Source of the DNA: Leucogyrophana mollusca
Taxonomy: Eukaryota; Basidiomycota; Agaricomycetes; Boletales
DNA length: 64,000 nt
Assembly: GCA_021014945.1 (NCBI GenBank)
Contig: MU266354.1
Span: forward strand, 62,001 to 126,000
Direction of reading: 5' to 3'
The notes under the pieces were generated by a model. It was not told the DNA's origin and ran no database searches. It was given only the letters and a program-made list of their open reading frames with translations. Of the stretch, positions 1 through 9,994 are shown piece by piece. A program made the translations under genes and the position numbers. Numbering within the stretch: position 1 is the stretch's first letter; every line of letters begins with the position of its first letter.

Positions 1-775
1 GTGAAAGCAGCGATGACAATGAAAGAGCCTCTGAGATTGAGGAAGCAGAAGAAGAAACCGTCGAACCAGACTTGCTCTTAGCCGGCGAAGACGGACGCGA
101 TTCGTAGCCAGTTGCGGTGTAGCCATAGCCCGTTGTGCTACCCAGGTTTGGAGTTGATTGACTGTGGGGAAAGAACGGGCTCGATGTGCGGTATCCTCCG
201 GGGGCCGACGTAGTCCTAGAGTGTCCAAACGAAGTGTCCGATGGGGTGGTCGATCTGTCTTCGAAGAACGCGATGAGATCACCCGTCCTACGGCCTTGTG
301 GACGGTCGGAGTTCGGGTCAGTCGGCGAACGCGCATGGAGCAGAGCTGGTGAATGGGCGCCACTTCGATGGGCCGAGAGTCTATTTCCTTCAGGCGTAGG
401 GTTAGCAGGCCGTTGGGCACCTGCCGTTAACGCGTAGGAAGTGGGGCGTGAGGGAATGTTCTCCGTCCGCTCAGAAATTGTACTCAGAACTCTGCGGTCC
501 CTGTCATAGACAGAGTACGTGTCCAAGGTGGTGGTATAGGATGGTGTTGTCCCCGTGTACGAAGGTCCGCCGGAAGAAGATCCCCGCGACCACTCCGTGA
601 GTACGTCCTCGGTATTATCTAGCTCATTATCGAGGTCGTTTAGTGCAGCCTCCACTTCTGCTGTTTCGTCAATGGAATTTTCATCGGAATATGAGTCGTA
701 TGAGCCAGATGGTGAGAGGTGAACGCGTCGCATATGCCGCTCTGAAGTGGCACCATCACTGTCTGAAGATGCCAT
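1..775 (-). CDS. Ser/Thr/Pro-rich disordered protein (partial, runs off left edge)
   Basis: A reading frame on the minus strand starts at ATG 775-773 (MASSDSDGATSERH) and stays open for 258 codons to the window edge, so the 3' end is missing. The N-terminus is acidic (SDENSIDETAEVEAALNDL). It is followed by a long stretch rich in Ser, Thr, Pro and Gly, with repeated RPTS/SPA-type clusters and one more ordered-looking patch (GRRTGDLIAFFEDRS). I see no membrane segment or catalytic motif. The composition suggests an intrinsically disordered, possibly phosphorylated regulatory or cytoskeletal protein, but I do not recognise the family. It is divergent to RBX1, 424 bp away. The frame is long, unbroken and compositionally consistent, so I trust that it is coding more than I trust any function. 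Confidence 0.7.
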   Translation of the reverse strand, partial: MASSDSDGATSERHMRRVHLSPSGSYDSYSDENSIDETAEVEAALNDLDNELDNTEDVLTEWSRGSSSGGPSYTGTTPSYTTTLDTYSVYDRDRRVLSTISERTENIPSRPTSYALTAGAQRPANPTPEGNRLSAHRSGAHSPALLHARSPTDPNSDRPQGRRTGDLIAFFEDRSTTPSDTSFGHSRTTSAPGGYRTSSPFFPHSQSTPNLGSTTGYGYTATGYESRPSSPAKSKSGSTVSSSASSISEALSLSSLLS

Positions 776-1199
776 CGGGTTTTCTAGTAGACGATTGGTT
801 CAGAACGGCCACAAGATAATGGAGCTACGCACCTGAACTCGATGTATACGAATATCTCGAGGGAGACATGGGTGTTTGTGATTGCGAAAGCGTAGAAAAA
901 GTTGCGGTCCCGTACACGGGGGACCGCGGTTCTGTATTCGACCCGTAGCTTGTCATGGATCTAAAGAAACGGTCAGTACATTGTTAGTAACAACAAGCGC
1001 TGTGATCACAAAGAGCAAGCAATAGTTGAACTACGATGCTAGGAAATCAACCAGAGTTCAGGGCCGGCAGTTTCGCGGTCGCGCCGCGTCACATGTCCTT
1101 TACTGCATTCAGATCCTTAGTCAGCTCCTTGTGGCGTGCTTCGACACTCTAGAGTCTACAAAGCAGTGGACCGACTCTGAGCCCAATACAATCACAACA
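776..1199. promoter_or_regulatory. Divergent intergenic region
   Basis: These 424 bp lie between two divergent start codons (Ser-rich protein and RBX1) and should hold both promoters. I see no TATA box or other clear motif. Confidence 0.4.
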
Positions 1200-1818
<619 letters not shown>

Positions 1819-2113
1819 TGTCCTTGCTGGCTTACAATCTTGATACTGTATCGTAGACGCTGCTATTCACGCCATGTACAAATACATCCCCAGCCACCAC
1901 AAAGTGTGGCTGGAATTTCGCGCCGAATGTGATATGTACACCACCCATTCAGTTGGATATTCGGAGATCGCAATAACAGCTGCAACTCGGAATGTGCCCC
2001 AGACGGACCGAGATCATGATACAATTGACGTCGAGGAAGTGCCTCACGGGCCGCAAAGAAAGAAAGGTGAGAACTCCTGAGAGGTAATAATACAAGAAGT
2101 GATCCGGTGGCCA

Positions 2114-3300
2114 TCATGAAGCCCTCTCCGTCCCACCTTCGCGGGCCGGCAGGAGCCTCTCAAGTTCCTCCTGCACATGTGCCTGATCATCAATCTTGGA
2201 GACAGGCCAGATTGACACGCTGTCCTCCTCGGACAATACACGCCAGTTTGGAGAAGGGGTTGTTGGGCGGATGTGGGAGAAATCTTGAACGGACAAGTGC
2301 TTGGAGGGCTAGTTCACAGCAGGGTATCAATTCCGAGATCTGTCCGGGAGATAGGCAGCGTAGCTACCTCTGTGTCGTTCACCGAAATAATGCCTTTTGG
2401 ATACGATGTGAAACGCAGGCGAGCGCAGTGCTCAATGATTGGGTTCGAGGGAATGGATAGATACACATCTACATCGGTCGAACCGTGCATGCGAAACTGT
2501 GACGTTGTCGGCCTCGCCGTAACTGAAACCTGTCACTTGCACACCAACGTACCTGATGACAGCCGGTGACTACCACACAATTAGAGAGTTCGTGGAAGAT
2601 GATGCTTCCATAAATGATGGGCAGGAGTAATATGCTGTTGGATACACCTTGCACATGGAGCGCAGATATATGATCGCGATTTCCACTAGAAGAGATGAGG
2701 TTGATGATACAACGATCAATATTAGACACAGATACTTCGAATTGATCTTCAGCCGAAGTGGGACGAGAGAGGTCTGCCAGTGTTAGGTAGGCGAGCGAAC
2801 GAGACGTGATAGTTAGCGCAGGATTCTGTGTTGTTGCCTGAGCCTTCACGTTTTCGGGTCCTGTGCAGTGGGTCGTAGACGTTGGTTTTGCAGTTTTACG
2901 CTTAAAAGCGAATTTAGGTTTAGACGAAAAGCTGGTCCGTAGGTCATCCAGTGTCTTCTCCAGAGCTTTCAGTTGCTGCAATCCTTAAGACTTGGTGATC
3001 AACAAAAATTTAAGCAGTGGGGAGTTCGTACCAGTTCACATTGTCGCTGATCATAACTTGGCAGGCTGCCAGTCGCATCACTCAGACTTTTTGTCAAATT
3101 GGCAAGGTCGATTGCGACACCCCGTAACGCATTGGAAGAGAATCCCTGGGGGGATCGGATATCTTCTAGTCGGTTTGCAAGCTCTATGAATGGCTGTCAG
3201 AGGGGTGACACCACCACGACGTGCGTTGCAGCACACCAGAACAGTTTGCTTGGAAACCAGAGCAAAACTTCTGTGCAAACGACCACGATGTATCAGACAT
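2114..3300 (-). CDS. Tubulin-folding cofactor C
   Basis: Five exons (3300-3237, 3183-3032, 2975-2553, 2496-2368, 2308-2114) give 320 residues. TBCC stimulates GTP hydrolysis of beta-tubulin in the cofactor super-complex and releases folded alpha/beta-tubulin heterodimers in the cytosol. The N-terminus is helical (SWSFAQKFCSGFQ, then ELANRLEDIRS). A basic linker follows (KPKFAFKRKTAKP), then the C-CAP/cofactor C beta-helix: ISALHVQGVSNSILLLP, IFHELSNCVVVTGCHQ, FRMHGSTDVDVYLSIPS. The C-terminal segment QDFSHIRPTTPSPNWR with an acidic ending is also typical. The first intron acceptor was chosen to keep the frame and is the least certain boundary. The gene is convergent with RBX1. Confidence 0.9.
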
Positions 3301-4071
3301 TTCTGTGCGCCTCTACAATCCAATCCTGATGCGGCGGGATCGGTGAATTCTGTATCGCGGTGAAGAACCAGATAAACTGAGCCAGGATCGTCTGCAAGCG
3401 TAGCCGCATCGCCACCCACAATGATTTCGAATGTTTTTTCGGATTTAATGCTCTTTACACAAGTGTAATTGGGATGACGAGGTGCGTCGATCCCACCGCG
3501 TGGGCACCGCCAGTCACCTCGTCCCGCCTCTATGGCTTACGCCTTATCCCGTGCTGAGGCCCGGCAGCCATTGTACACGCATTCGTCAGTTTTTCACTTC
3601 GGTCGTGATCTTTTATCAGGCCTTTTTCACTTCCTTTCTCGCTACGTCTCACGTGTGTAGCCTACAGCTATCGAATGCTACTCCACGGGGTCCCTGTGCC
3701 AACGCAAGGGACTTGCGTTTTTGCTGGCTATTCCTACTATCGTCTCGATCCCACGCACCCGGTCGCTCGACGTCAGCCCAATTAGCCAAACTTCGGATTG
3801 GTTGCTGCGCGACTCTACGACTCTCTACGACTCCGACAGTCTGTGGACTTCAAGGCTGTGCACAGCCAGCCATCATTGAAAGCACGCTTCAAATATGACG
3901 ACCACTGATATATCCCAATCTTCTAGTCCAACTTGAGTGATCATCTGATTCGTCAACACACTAGAAGCAAAGGCTGAAGGCAAGCACTTCGCGCCGGTCG
4001 ACCAGGGTCGACCTCAACAGATCTTGAGGTTGTTCACTTGAACCATCCTTGACTCTCCCATAACCATAACC
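3301..4071. other. Intergenic, divergent promoters
   Basis: This lies between the divergent cofactor C and Cys-rich protein genes. A 138-codon plus frame at 3482-3898 is Ser/Leu/Cys-rich without a recognisable domain, and I do not accept it as a gene. Nothing else is supported. Confidence 0.4.
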
Positions 4072-4493
4072 ATGTCAAATACCATCGACGCGTCCGGTGT
4101 AGAGAGCTTCTGGGGTGTCCTCTGCAGTTGTTGCTGTGAGTTGCAACTGTTTCGTACAGGGTAAATCACTCGGGCATTAATCGGGACACATGCAGGTGTG
4201 TTTGCGGGGTCTGCACTGACAAATTGGTGTAATTTGCGTGCGTATTTCAGTCGTAGCAGCATAGTGTCGAGGGACTCTGACACGATTTTACAGATGCGTT
4301 TGGTTCGAATGTAATTTGCTGTGGGCAAAAAGGGTGCTGCGGCCACTGCTGCGAGAAATCATTCGACGAGGATCGATTCGATGAAGCGCTGAAAAAAGAG
4401 GCGGAACGCGCTAAGGGCAGTGTCGAGCAACCCGTTGAAACCCAGCCGGCACCGTTGAAGGCCATGTCACTTACACCCGAGGTTGAATCTTAA
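4072..4493 (+). CDS. Small cysteine-rich protein, copy A
   Basis: Three exons (4072-4135, 4196-4237, 4294-4493) join in phase to 101 residues. The N-terminus carries a Cys cluster (FWGVLCSCCC) leading into a short hydrophobic segment (VFAGSALTNWCN). A CC-rich core follows (ICCGQKGCCGHCCEKSFD), then a charged tail with the PVETQPAPLKAMS motif. There is no classical signal peptide. Clustered cysteines next to a hydrophobic stretch suggest membrane association or metal binding, but this is inference. I do not know a named family. The structure is supported by copy B at 5065-5480, which shares both intron positions, both phases and the 42-nt middle exon. The last residues are least conserved. Confidence 0.8.
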
Positions 4494-4578
4494 TCATTGA
4501 CCTGGTGAGCAAACCGAGTCAACTATATCTTCGGTTTCTATTGACATTGTTTTGTCAGTGGAGATATGTATTCCACTC

Positions 4579-4950
4579 CTACATACTATGTTTCGCGTCC
4601 AGGCGGACGTATCTCAATCTAACATCTCTTGCGGCTTCGAGTTCTTGCCTTATTACTTGAGCACAATGAAAGGCCAGCATCCAGGAATTTGTGTGGAGTT
4701 CGTCTGAAGTTAAAGGCGTGTCGTAGGGGTTGGTTGAATTCGGCTGTAGCAACGTGAGGAGGGTAGAAACAGTGTTTGTTTTAAACTGATGCCTGTCCGG
4801 CTGAACAGCCAACTGGTAATCAAACCCAAGGCGTAAATATACAGAGCGTCCGACCTCGAAACGAGCCACCGCGCCCATCGTGATCGGTGCGTGAAAGTGG
4901 GGAATGGCCTGGAATGACACGAAAGCGAGAAGAGGCAGTGCTGGTAGCAA
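4579..4950 (-). CDS. Doubtful 123-residue ORF between the Cys-rich pair
   Basis: A continuous minus-strand frame (MLPALPLLAFVSFQ... ending VRLDAKHSM) sits between the two Cys-rich genes, opposite to them. It has a hydrophobic start and a reasonably protein-like composition (TPLTSDELHTNSWMLAFH, CAQVIRQELEAARD). I recognise no domain, and there is no paralog or intron support. It overlaps the presumed promoter of copy B. It may be chance, or the last exon of a gene I cannot assemble. Confidence 0.3.
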   Translation of the reverse strand: MLPALPLLAFVSFQAIPHFHAPITMGAVARFEVGRSVYLRLGFDYQLAVQPDRHQFKTNTVSTLLTLLQPNSTNPYDTPLTSDELHTNSWMLAFHCAQVIRQELEAARDVRLRYVRLDAKHSM

Positions 4951-5064
4951 ACGACTGGATGATGCAAGGTGAAATCGAAGTTCACGGTCTTATCAGGCCA
5001 CTGGAGGACCGTTTTAAGTCAAGGGTGTTTCTGTCGTTGACTGTATCCAGAGTTTTAGTATAAA

Positions 5065-5480
5065 ATGTCTGCTGCGGATAGCTGCTTGGGCGCATTATGT
5101 GGAGGGTGCTGTGAGTGACTTTAAATTGATGCTGTTTCGCTGTTGACCTTCCAGCTGCTCACACTTGGTATACCCCAACTAGGTCTCGTACTTGGGTCTG
5201 CATTAACGACCTGGTGTAACTTGAGTCCGATCTCCGTCTCTTGGGCTTTATGAACTGAGGGTCTTCTAACGGGAGGATCCCAGATGCCTTTGGAGCGAAT
5301 GTCAACTGCTGCAGCCAGAGGGGATGCTGTGGCTGCTGTTGTCAAAGCTCTTTCGACGATGACAACTTTGACGAGCAGATGAAGAGGGAGATGGAGCGGA
5401 CCCAACAGGATAGGCCGGTAAAACCGGTAGATACGCAACCGGTTCCTTCACAGAACATGTCTGCTTCAACCTCGGGCTGA
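5065..5480 (+). CDS. Small cysteine-rich protein, copy B
   Basis: Three exons (5065-5110, 5183-5224, 5284-5480) give 94 residues. The order matches copy A: Cys-rich N-terminus (CLGALCGGCC), short hydrophobic exon (LVLGSALTTWCN), CC core (NCCSQRGCCGCCCQSSFD), acidic DDDNFDE, and a tail with VDTQPVPSQNMS. Exon 2 is 42 nt in both copies and is flanked by phase 1 introns in both. Differences in exon 2 are concentrated at third codon positions (CTG/TTA Leu, ACA/ACG Thr, AAT/AAC Asn), as expected of a real coding exon under purifying selection. Function is unknown. Confidence 0.8.
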
Positions 5481-6376
5481 CTCAATTGCCCGAGGGTTAC
5501 TGAAGTTGTGTAGATGAAAGAAACTTTGACGATACTTAGTGAGCAATTTTCTCCCCACACAAGTCCTCGGGATTGATGCGATTCACTCCAAGTTTGGCCT
5601 ATGTAAAGCTCACTAGATTCGTCAGTGTCTGCGGTCGTGCTCCTAGCCTACTTCTCGCAAATGACATTATGCCCTAATTTCGAGCCATATGCAGCACGGC
5701 GGGCGCAAGTGCTATGTTTAATCAAGGCACCAAGTATCAGACTCGATACGTGTAAGTTATCAATAGTTACACCAGTTACCATCTAGCGCTACTTCCAGGC
5801 CAAGATAGCGCCGTCCAAAAACGTCGTCTGACCCAGGCCTGCAAGACCTTGGAGTAAACTTTGGAGCTCGTGTGCTCGGGGTTCCCGGCCGCATGTTTAC
5901 CGCTTCTCGTTGGGAGCAGATATCACAGACTGACACAGTGATACTTCACTGTTTGTTCGTGCTTACCTGCAGATGAGAACATTGGGCTATCAAGTGCTCA
6001 CTGGTTGGAATGACCAAGACCACGGACGTGCTCATGTAGAGGACAATTCGGTGACGCACCCAGGTTGTTGGTGATTGTGAGTCACGGTTGCGATTGGCTA
6101 CTGGGGCCGCATTCATCCCCGCCGGTCCATTCAGGAACAATAAGGCTGAACCTGAGAGTGTGAAGAAAAAGTCTATATTCGATACGCACCTCTTCGACTT
6201 CACCCGTTTGATGATGTCCAAAACTCTATCAGGTCGTTGTCACATTCCTGTCGTAGGCAAGGGACAATCGGAGCCCGCGAGCGCTGCGAACTTCTGCAGA
6301 TCCCCAGGCTCGAGTAGCCCCAGGAACAGACCTCTCATTATCGGAGCTCTGGTTCCGCCGGGAGTATTGCTTTAAA
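5481..6376. other. Intergenic, no supported gene
   Basis: A 91-codon minus frame (5946-6221) and a 95-codon plus frame (6088-6375) overlap here, and neither shows a domain. The 3' part should be the promoter and 5' UTR of the downstream Zn2Cys6 gene. Confidence 0.4.
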
Positions 6377-9300
6377 ATGATCAGCAGCCAGTCAAGCCAG
6401 CTGTTTGACGGTCTTTCGTGCACGATGACCAGCAATAAAGAGAGAAAGAGGACACGAGGAGAGATTGCGTGCGCAGAATGTCGAAGGTGTGCTCGCCGTT
6501 CATCGCCACCGATTCTACTGCACCATGCGTTCTCACTACGATTACATTCAGACTGAAGGCGCGATGCGACAAACAGGGTGATCTACCACGAAGTGTTCGT
6601 TTCTATGGATGATTATGACTAACGATCTCGCAGTACCCTGTTCTACTTGCGTTAAACGAGGTTGCGGCATGTTGTGCCCAAACGGTATACATTAGGGCTG
6701 CGTCAGGTTCATCAGACTACTGCTCATAGGCCTTACCCAGGAACTATGCCGCCAGGAGAAGGAAGCCGGTAGGCTGCTGGAACTTTGTGTGACGGATGCA
6801 CCTGAGATATTCTCTACAGTTTCGTCGGAGTTGCAGAAGACTACCTTCAACGCAAGACCGCAAGAATGGAGGAACGTATGCGGTCACTGGAGGATGCTTT
6901 GGCCATCGTTCAGACCAATGTTTCTACCCAGTCGCATCCCCTTCTAGCGAAGGAATTTTCAATGGATGAAGATGAAGACGAAGTCGAGGAAGAACCACAA
7001 ACCACCAACGAGTTCCACAAGTACGGCCTTATCGACGCTTTGGGTTCACTGCATCTTGAAGGCGATGAACAGTCGGGTGTCGTTCGATTCTTCGGACCTT
7101 CCGGTGGTTCTGAGGTGAGATAATCGTGCAGTAACATCTCGGATACTATACCAATTCTGATTTCACTACCCAGAGTCTGTTGTTGGTAAGCGTTATTTCG
7201 CCCATGTGTGGTACGGCTCCGAACCAACGGGTTCTCTCAGAGGGCCAAGGAAATCGTCACCGAAACGCCAACCGCTGCGAATCCCCCTCAAGAACTGGAC
7301 GCCTCGTATCTACCTGCAGAGATCAATATATTTTATCAATCCTTCCCCTTCACCCCGTCAGGCTACCCCACGGAGCCTGTCCAGGACATGATCGAATCGT
7401 ATATGCCATCGATACTACGGGCGACCTCATTGTGCGAAACCTTCCTCGAATCGCTTTCTTGGATGTTCCACATCATTTCCCGCCAGTACGTTATCGGCGA
7501 GCTCATGCCCGCTGTATACAACCGGCTTGGAAATCCCTCGAAACAACGAACCTACGGCCCTCATGATCTTGCATTGCTGTTAATGTTAATGGCTATCGGA
7601 GCCCTTGTAGATCCGTCATTGCCGGCGTACAATGAAGAGGCCCAGCACTATCATAGATTAGCACGATCAGCTCTTTGCCTTCAGCCAGTCTTCGTCAAGA
7701 GGTCCGTGACGACTATTAAAGTGCTCCACCTCATGAGCGTCTACAATGGTATGAGTGGTATGGAAAGCAACCTGGAGAACTCATACTCCCTCCTGAACTT
7801 CGCCGGCCAAGTTGCACTTCAGGTAAATACCAGCTGTCCTTGTTACAAGATGCATGGCTTATGGTACGCGCAGATTGGTTTCCGTGCGTTAGCCGGATAG
7901 ACTGGTGCTATTCCTACGGTACGACTGACTGCTGACATACAGACAAGGATCCTTCTCGATGGGGATTTGAAGGAAGGGAGGCCTACGATAGACGATCATA
8001 TTTCTGGAATTTGTTAGCTGGATCCCTTTGGCAGGTAAGGCCGTAAAGTTCGGCTAAATAACTTCTTATCTAACTTAATAGCTCTCTAGAGTCTGGTCAA
8101 TGGCCGGCCTCCGGTAATCATGCCTGCGTTCATCGACTGCAAGTTTCCTTCTGAACTCGAAGAAACCACTTATCAATTAGGGGAAGTTCCCTTGGGCTGT
8201 AAGTATCCTTACTCTGGAAGGCTACCAGAACACTCAGACGTTAAACAGTTGGCACCTGGAGTTTCAGGTATACCCTGGAATGTCTGGCGCCAGTCGTCGA
8301 AGTTACCCAGGCAGTCAAACCTCCAAGTTATCAGGCCATCCTCGAACTTGATCGCAAAATTCGCGATTTTGCCGTCCCGATGTCCCATGATGGCTCTAAC
8401 TTTGAGCGCATGTCAAGAGAAATGCAGTCCTTCGTGCGATCCCACTACAGAGAACTTAGTGCGTGTGGCAGAACACTGTTTATATGCCAATGGCTAATGA
8501 AGTGTTTTGCAGCTCTGCTATTTCTCCACCGAGGTTTCTTTGCACAAGCAATGGCGGACTACCCGTCTGATCCTCTAAGAAGCCCCCTTGGTCAATCATT
8601 TCTTGTAGCATACCAGAGTGCTTGTGTCGTACTGGGCTCAACGAGAGAGCAGTTCTCACAGCAGCCCATACTTTGTGCCCGTGTATGGCGGATATGGTCT
8701 TTCGCCTTTTCTGCTGCAGTGAGTCCTAGTTTATGTCGAGGCTATACTCTAAACATCGTCGTTTCAGGTTATAATAGGGACAGTGGCAATACGCAAACTG
8801 GGCGTCAAGCTCACTCCTGAGCCTATGGAACAATTGGAGCACGCATGCACACTGTTCACGAGCGCGGCGGAAACCAGCAGTCGTGCGCAAAAGGCTCTGG
8901 TTGGTGCCCGACCTCCTTCCTGAGGTATCGGCTGACGCCAGTGTTGGACAGCCCATCTTGCTTCGACTCCGCCAAAAAGCCTACCGTGCTCACCAGGCTC
9001 CATTTATGGGAAACACACCATTTCCCGCCCCTCCAGAAGAACCTGACGAAGAGTTGGCGATATTCGGGGGCCGGACAATGCTGGTGACCTCTCCTAAATC
9101 AAACTTCGAGCCACCAACTTTAGATGCAGCTTCAGATCCTAGGCGCGCTTCTTTGGGTTCGGGAGATGAGCGATCGTTACAACGGTTACAAGATCGGCGA
9201 CCCTCTCTGCAGGAGATCCCTCACCCCCAGGCTGGCCCGTCGCGAGCACCACTGTATACCATCAGTGAAGAAGCAGTTGGTCTGCCTTTGGAGTGGGAGA

Positions 9301-9473
9301 ACCTCTATCGAGAAATACCAGGACCTTCTGACCCCCAAGGAACTCCTATGTTATACAAATCTATACATGGCCTTGGCCAGCAGGCTGGAGGAGTGATGCT
9401 GGAGGATAGATGGTCCTGTTTCATGCATGACAGCGCTGCTCCTGCGGACCGTGTTCTTCCGCCACCTCATTGA
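6377..9473 (+). CDS. Zn(2)-Cys(6) fungal transcription factor
   Basis: Fourteen exons assemble in phase to 794 residues. The zinc cluster (residues ~30-60) is split over three small exons: IACAECRR, LKARCDKQ, then VPCSTCVKRGCGMLCP, holding the six Cys ligands. A linker exon (GTMPPGEGSR) and a dimerisation helix (ARMEERMRSLEDALAIVQ) follow, then an acidic stretch. The fungal_trans middle region is present (YVIGELMPAVYNRLGN, HDLALLLMLMAIGALVDPSL, WGFEGREAYDRRSYFWNLLA, GRPPVIMPAFIDC). The protein ends LEDRWSCFMHD. It should be a nuclear DNA-binding activator or repressor; its targets cannot be read from sequence. Two exons are microexons: 7174-7185 (12 nt) and 7874-7883 (10 nt). The first in-frame ATG was used; an in-frame Met at residue 17 is an alternative start. 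Confidence 0.92.
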
Positions 9474-9994
9474 ATTCTGCAATGTTCTTTTGATCATTAT
9501 CAGTAGCGTTGCACCTTCGTTTCTTATGTCACTTGACCAGACGGCTTTCCGATGGGTTCTTCTGCAATATCTGTACTTACTTTGGTGTATGGCGGCGACA
9601 ATGTAGTCTATGGTTATCTGAATCACATTTCACTGCCTCCAACTGTAGAACGAACTTGCATCGCCCTGGCTTTCAACACTGGAATTTGACGCTGCAACTT
9701 CCGGCGATCATGATTAGGGATTTGAGCCCATGCAAGAGCTTCTCTCGCACGCATGGCAGAACCTGGCTCGCCGCTTGGACGACTTCCCAGCCTTGTGACT
9801 CGCCTTGGAGTCCTCGTGACTGAAAATGGACTTCGTCTTGCTCGTCACTGGGAGCCCTTCGCGTGTGCTATTCGGGGCAGGGATACACTCGTGATCCAAC
9901 CCGAGCATATACCGTGACCTCGAAAACGAACATATAAAGAATGGACTTGGTAGATGAGGCCACTGCATCGTTCTTTCGGATCGCCTACTCAAAG
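9474..9994. other. Intergenic, promoter of the esterase
   Basis: This lies between the transcription factor stop and the esterase start, on the same strand. AACATATAAAGA at about 9929-9940 is TATA-like and lies ~60 bp upstream of the ATG. No gene is supported. Confidence 0.45.

Larger units (their letters stand above)
4072..5480 (+). repeat. Tandem gene duplication
   Basis: Two direct copies of a three-exon Cys-rich gene start about 1 kb apart on the same strand. Exons are conserved. The sequences around the middle exon have diverged except where coding. This indicates an old tandem duplication rather than an assembly artefact. Confidence 0.75.

Noticed and set aside
3..107. Acidic plus-strand frame at the left edge ending in a stop
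   Set aside because: It is exactly antisense to the Ser-rich minus gene, whose frame is open for 258 codons with its own ATG; the Glu/Asp run is the mirror of Ser codons.
3482..3898. 138-codon plus frame
   Set aside because: Ser/Leu/Cys-biased, no domain, no splice signals, in a promoter-like region.
9941..9994. Upstream in-frame ATG of the esterase
   Set aside because: It would place 18 polar residues before a perfect signal peptide; the downstream ATG gives the family-like start.
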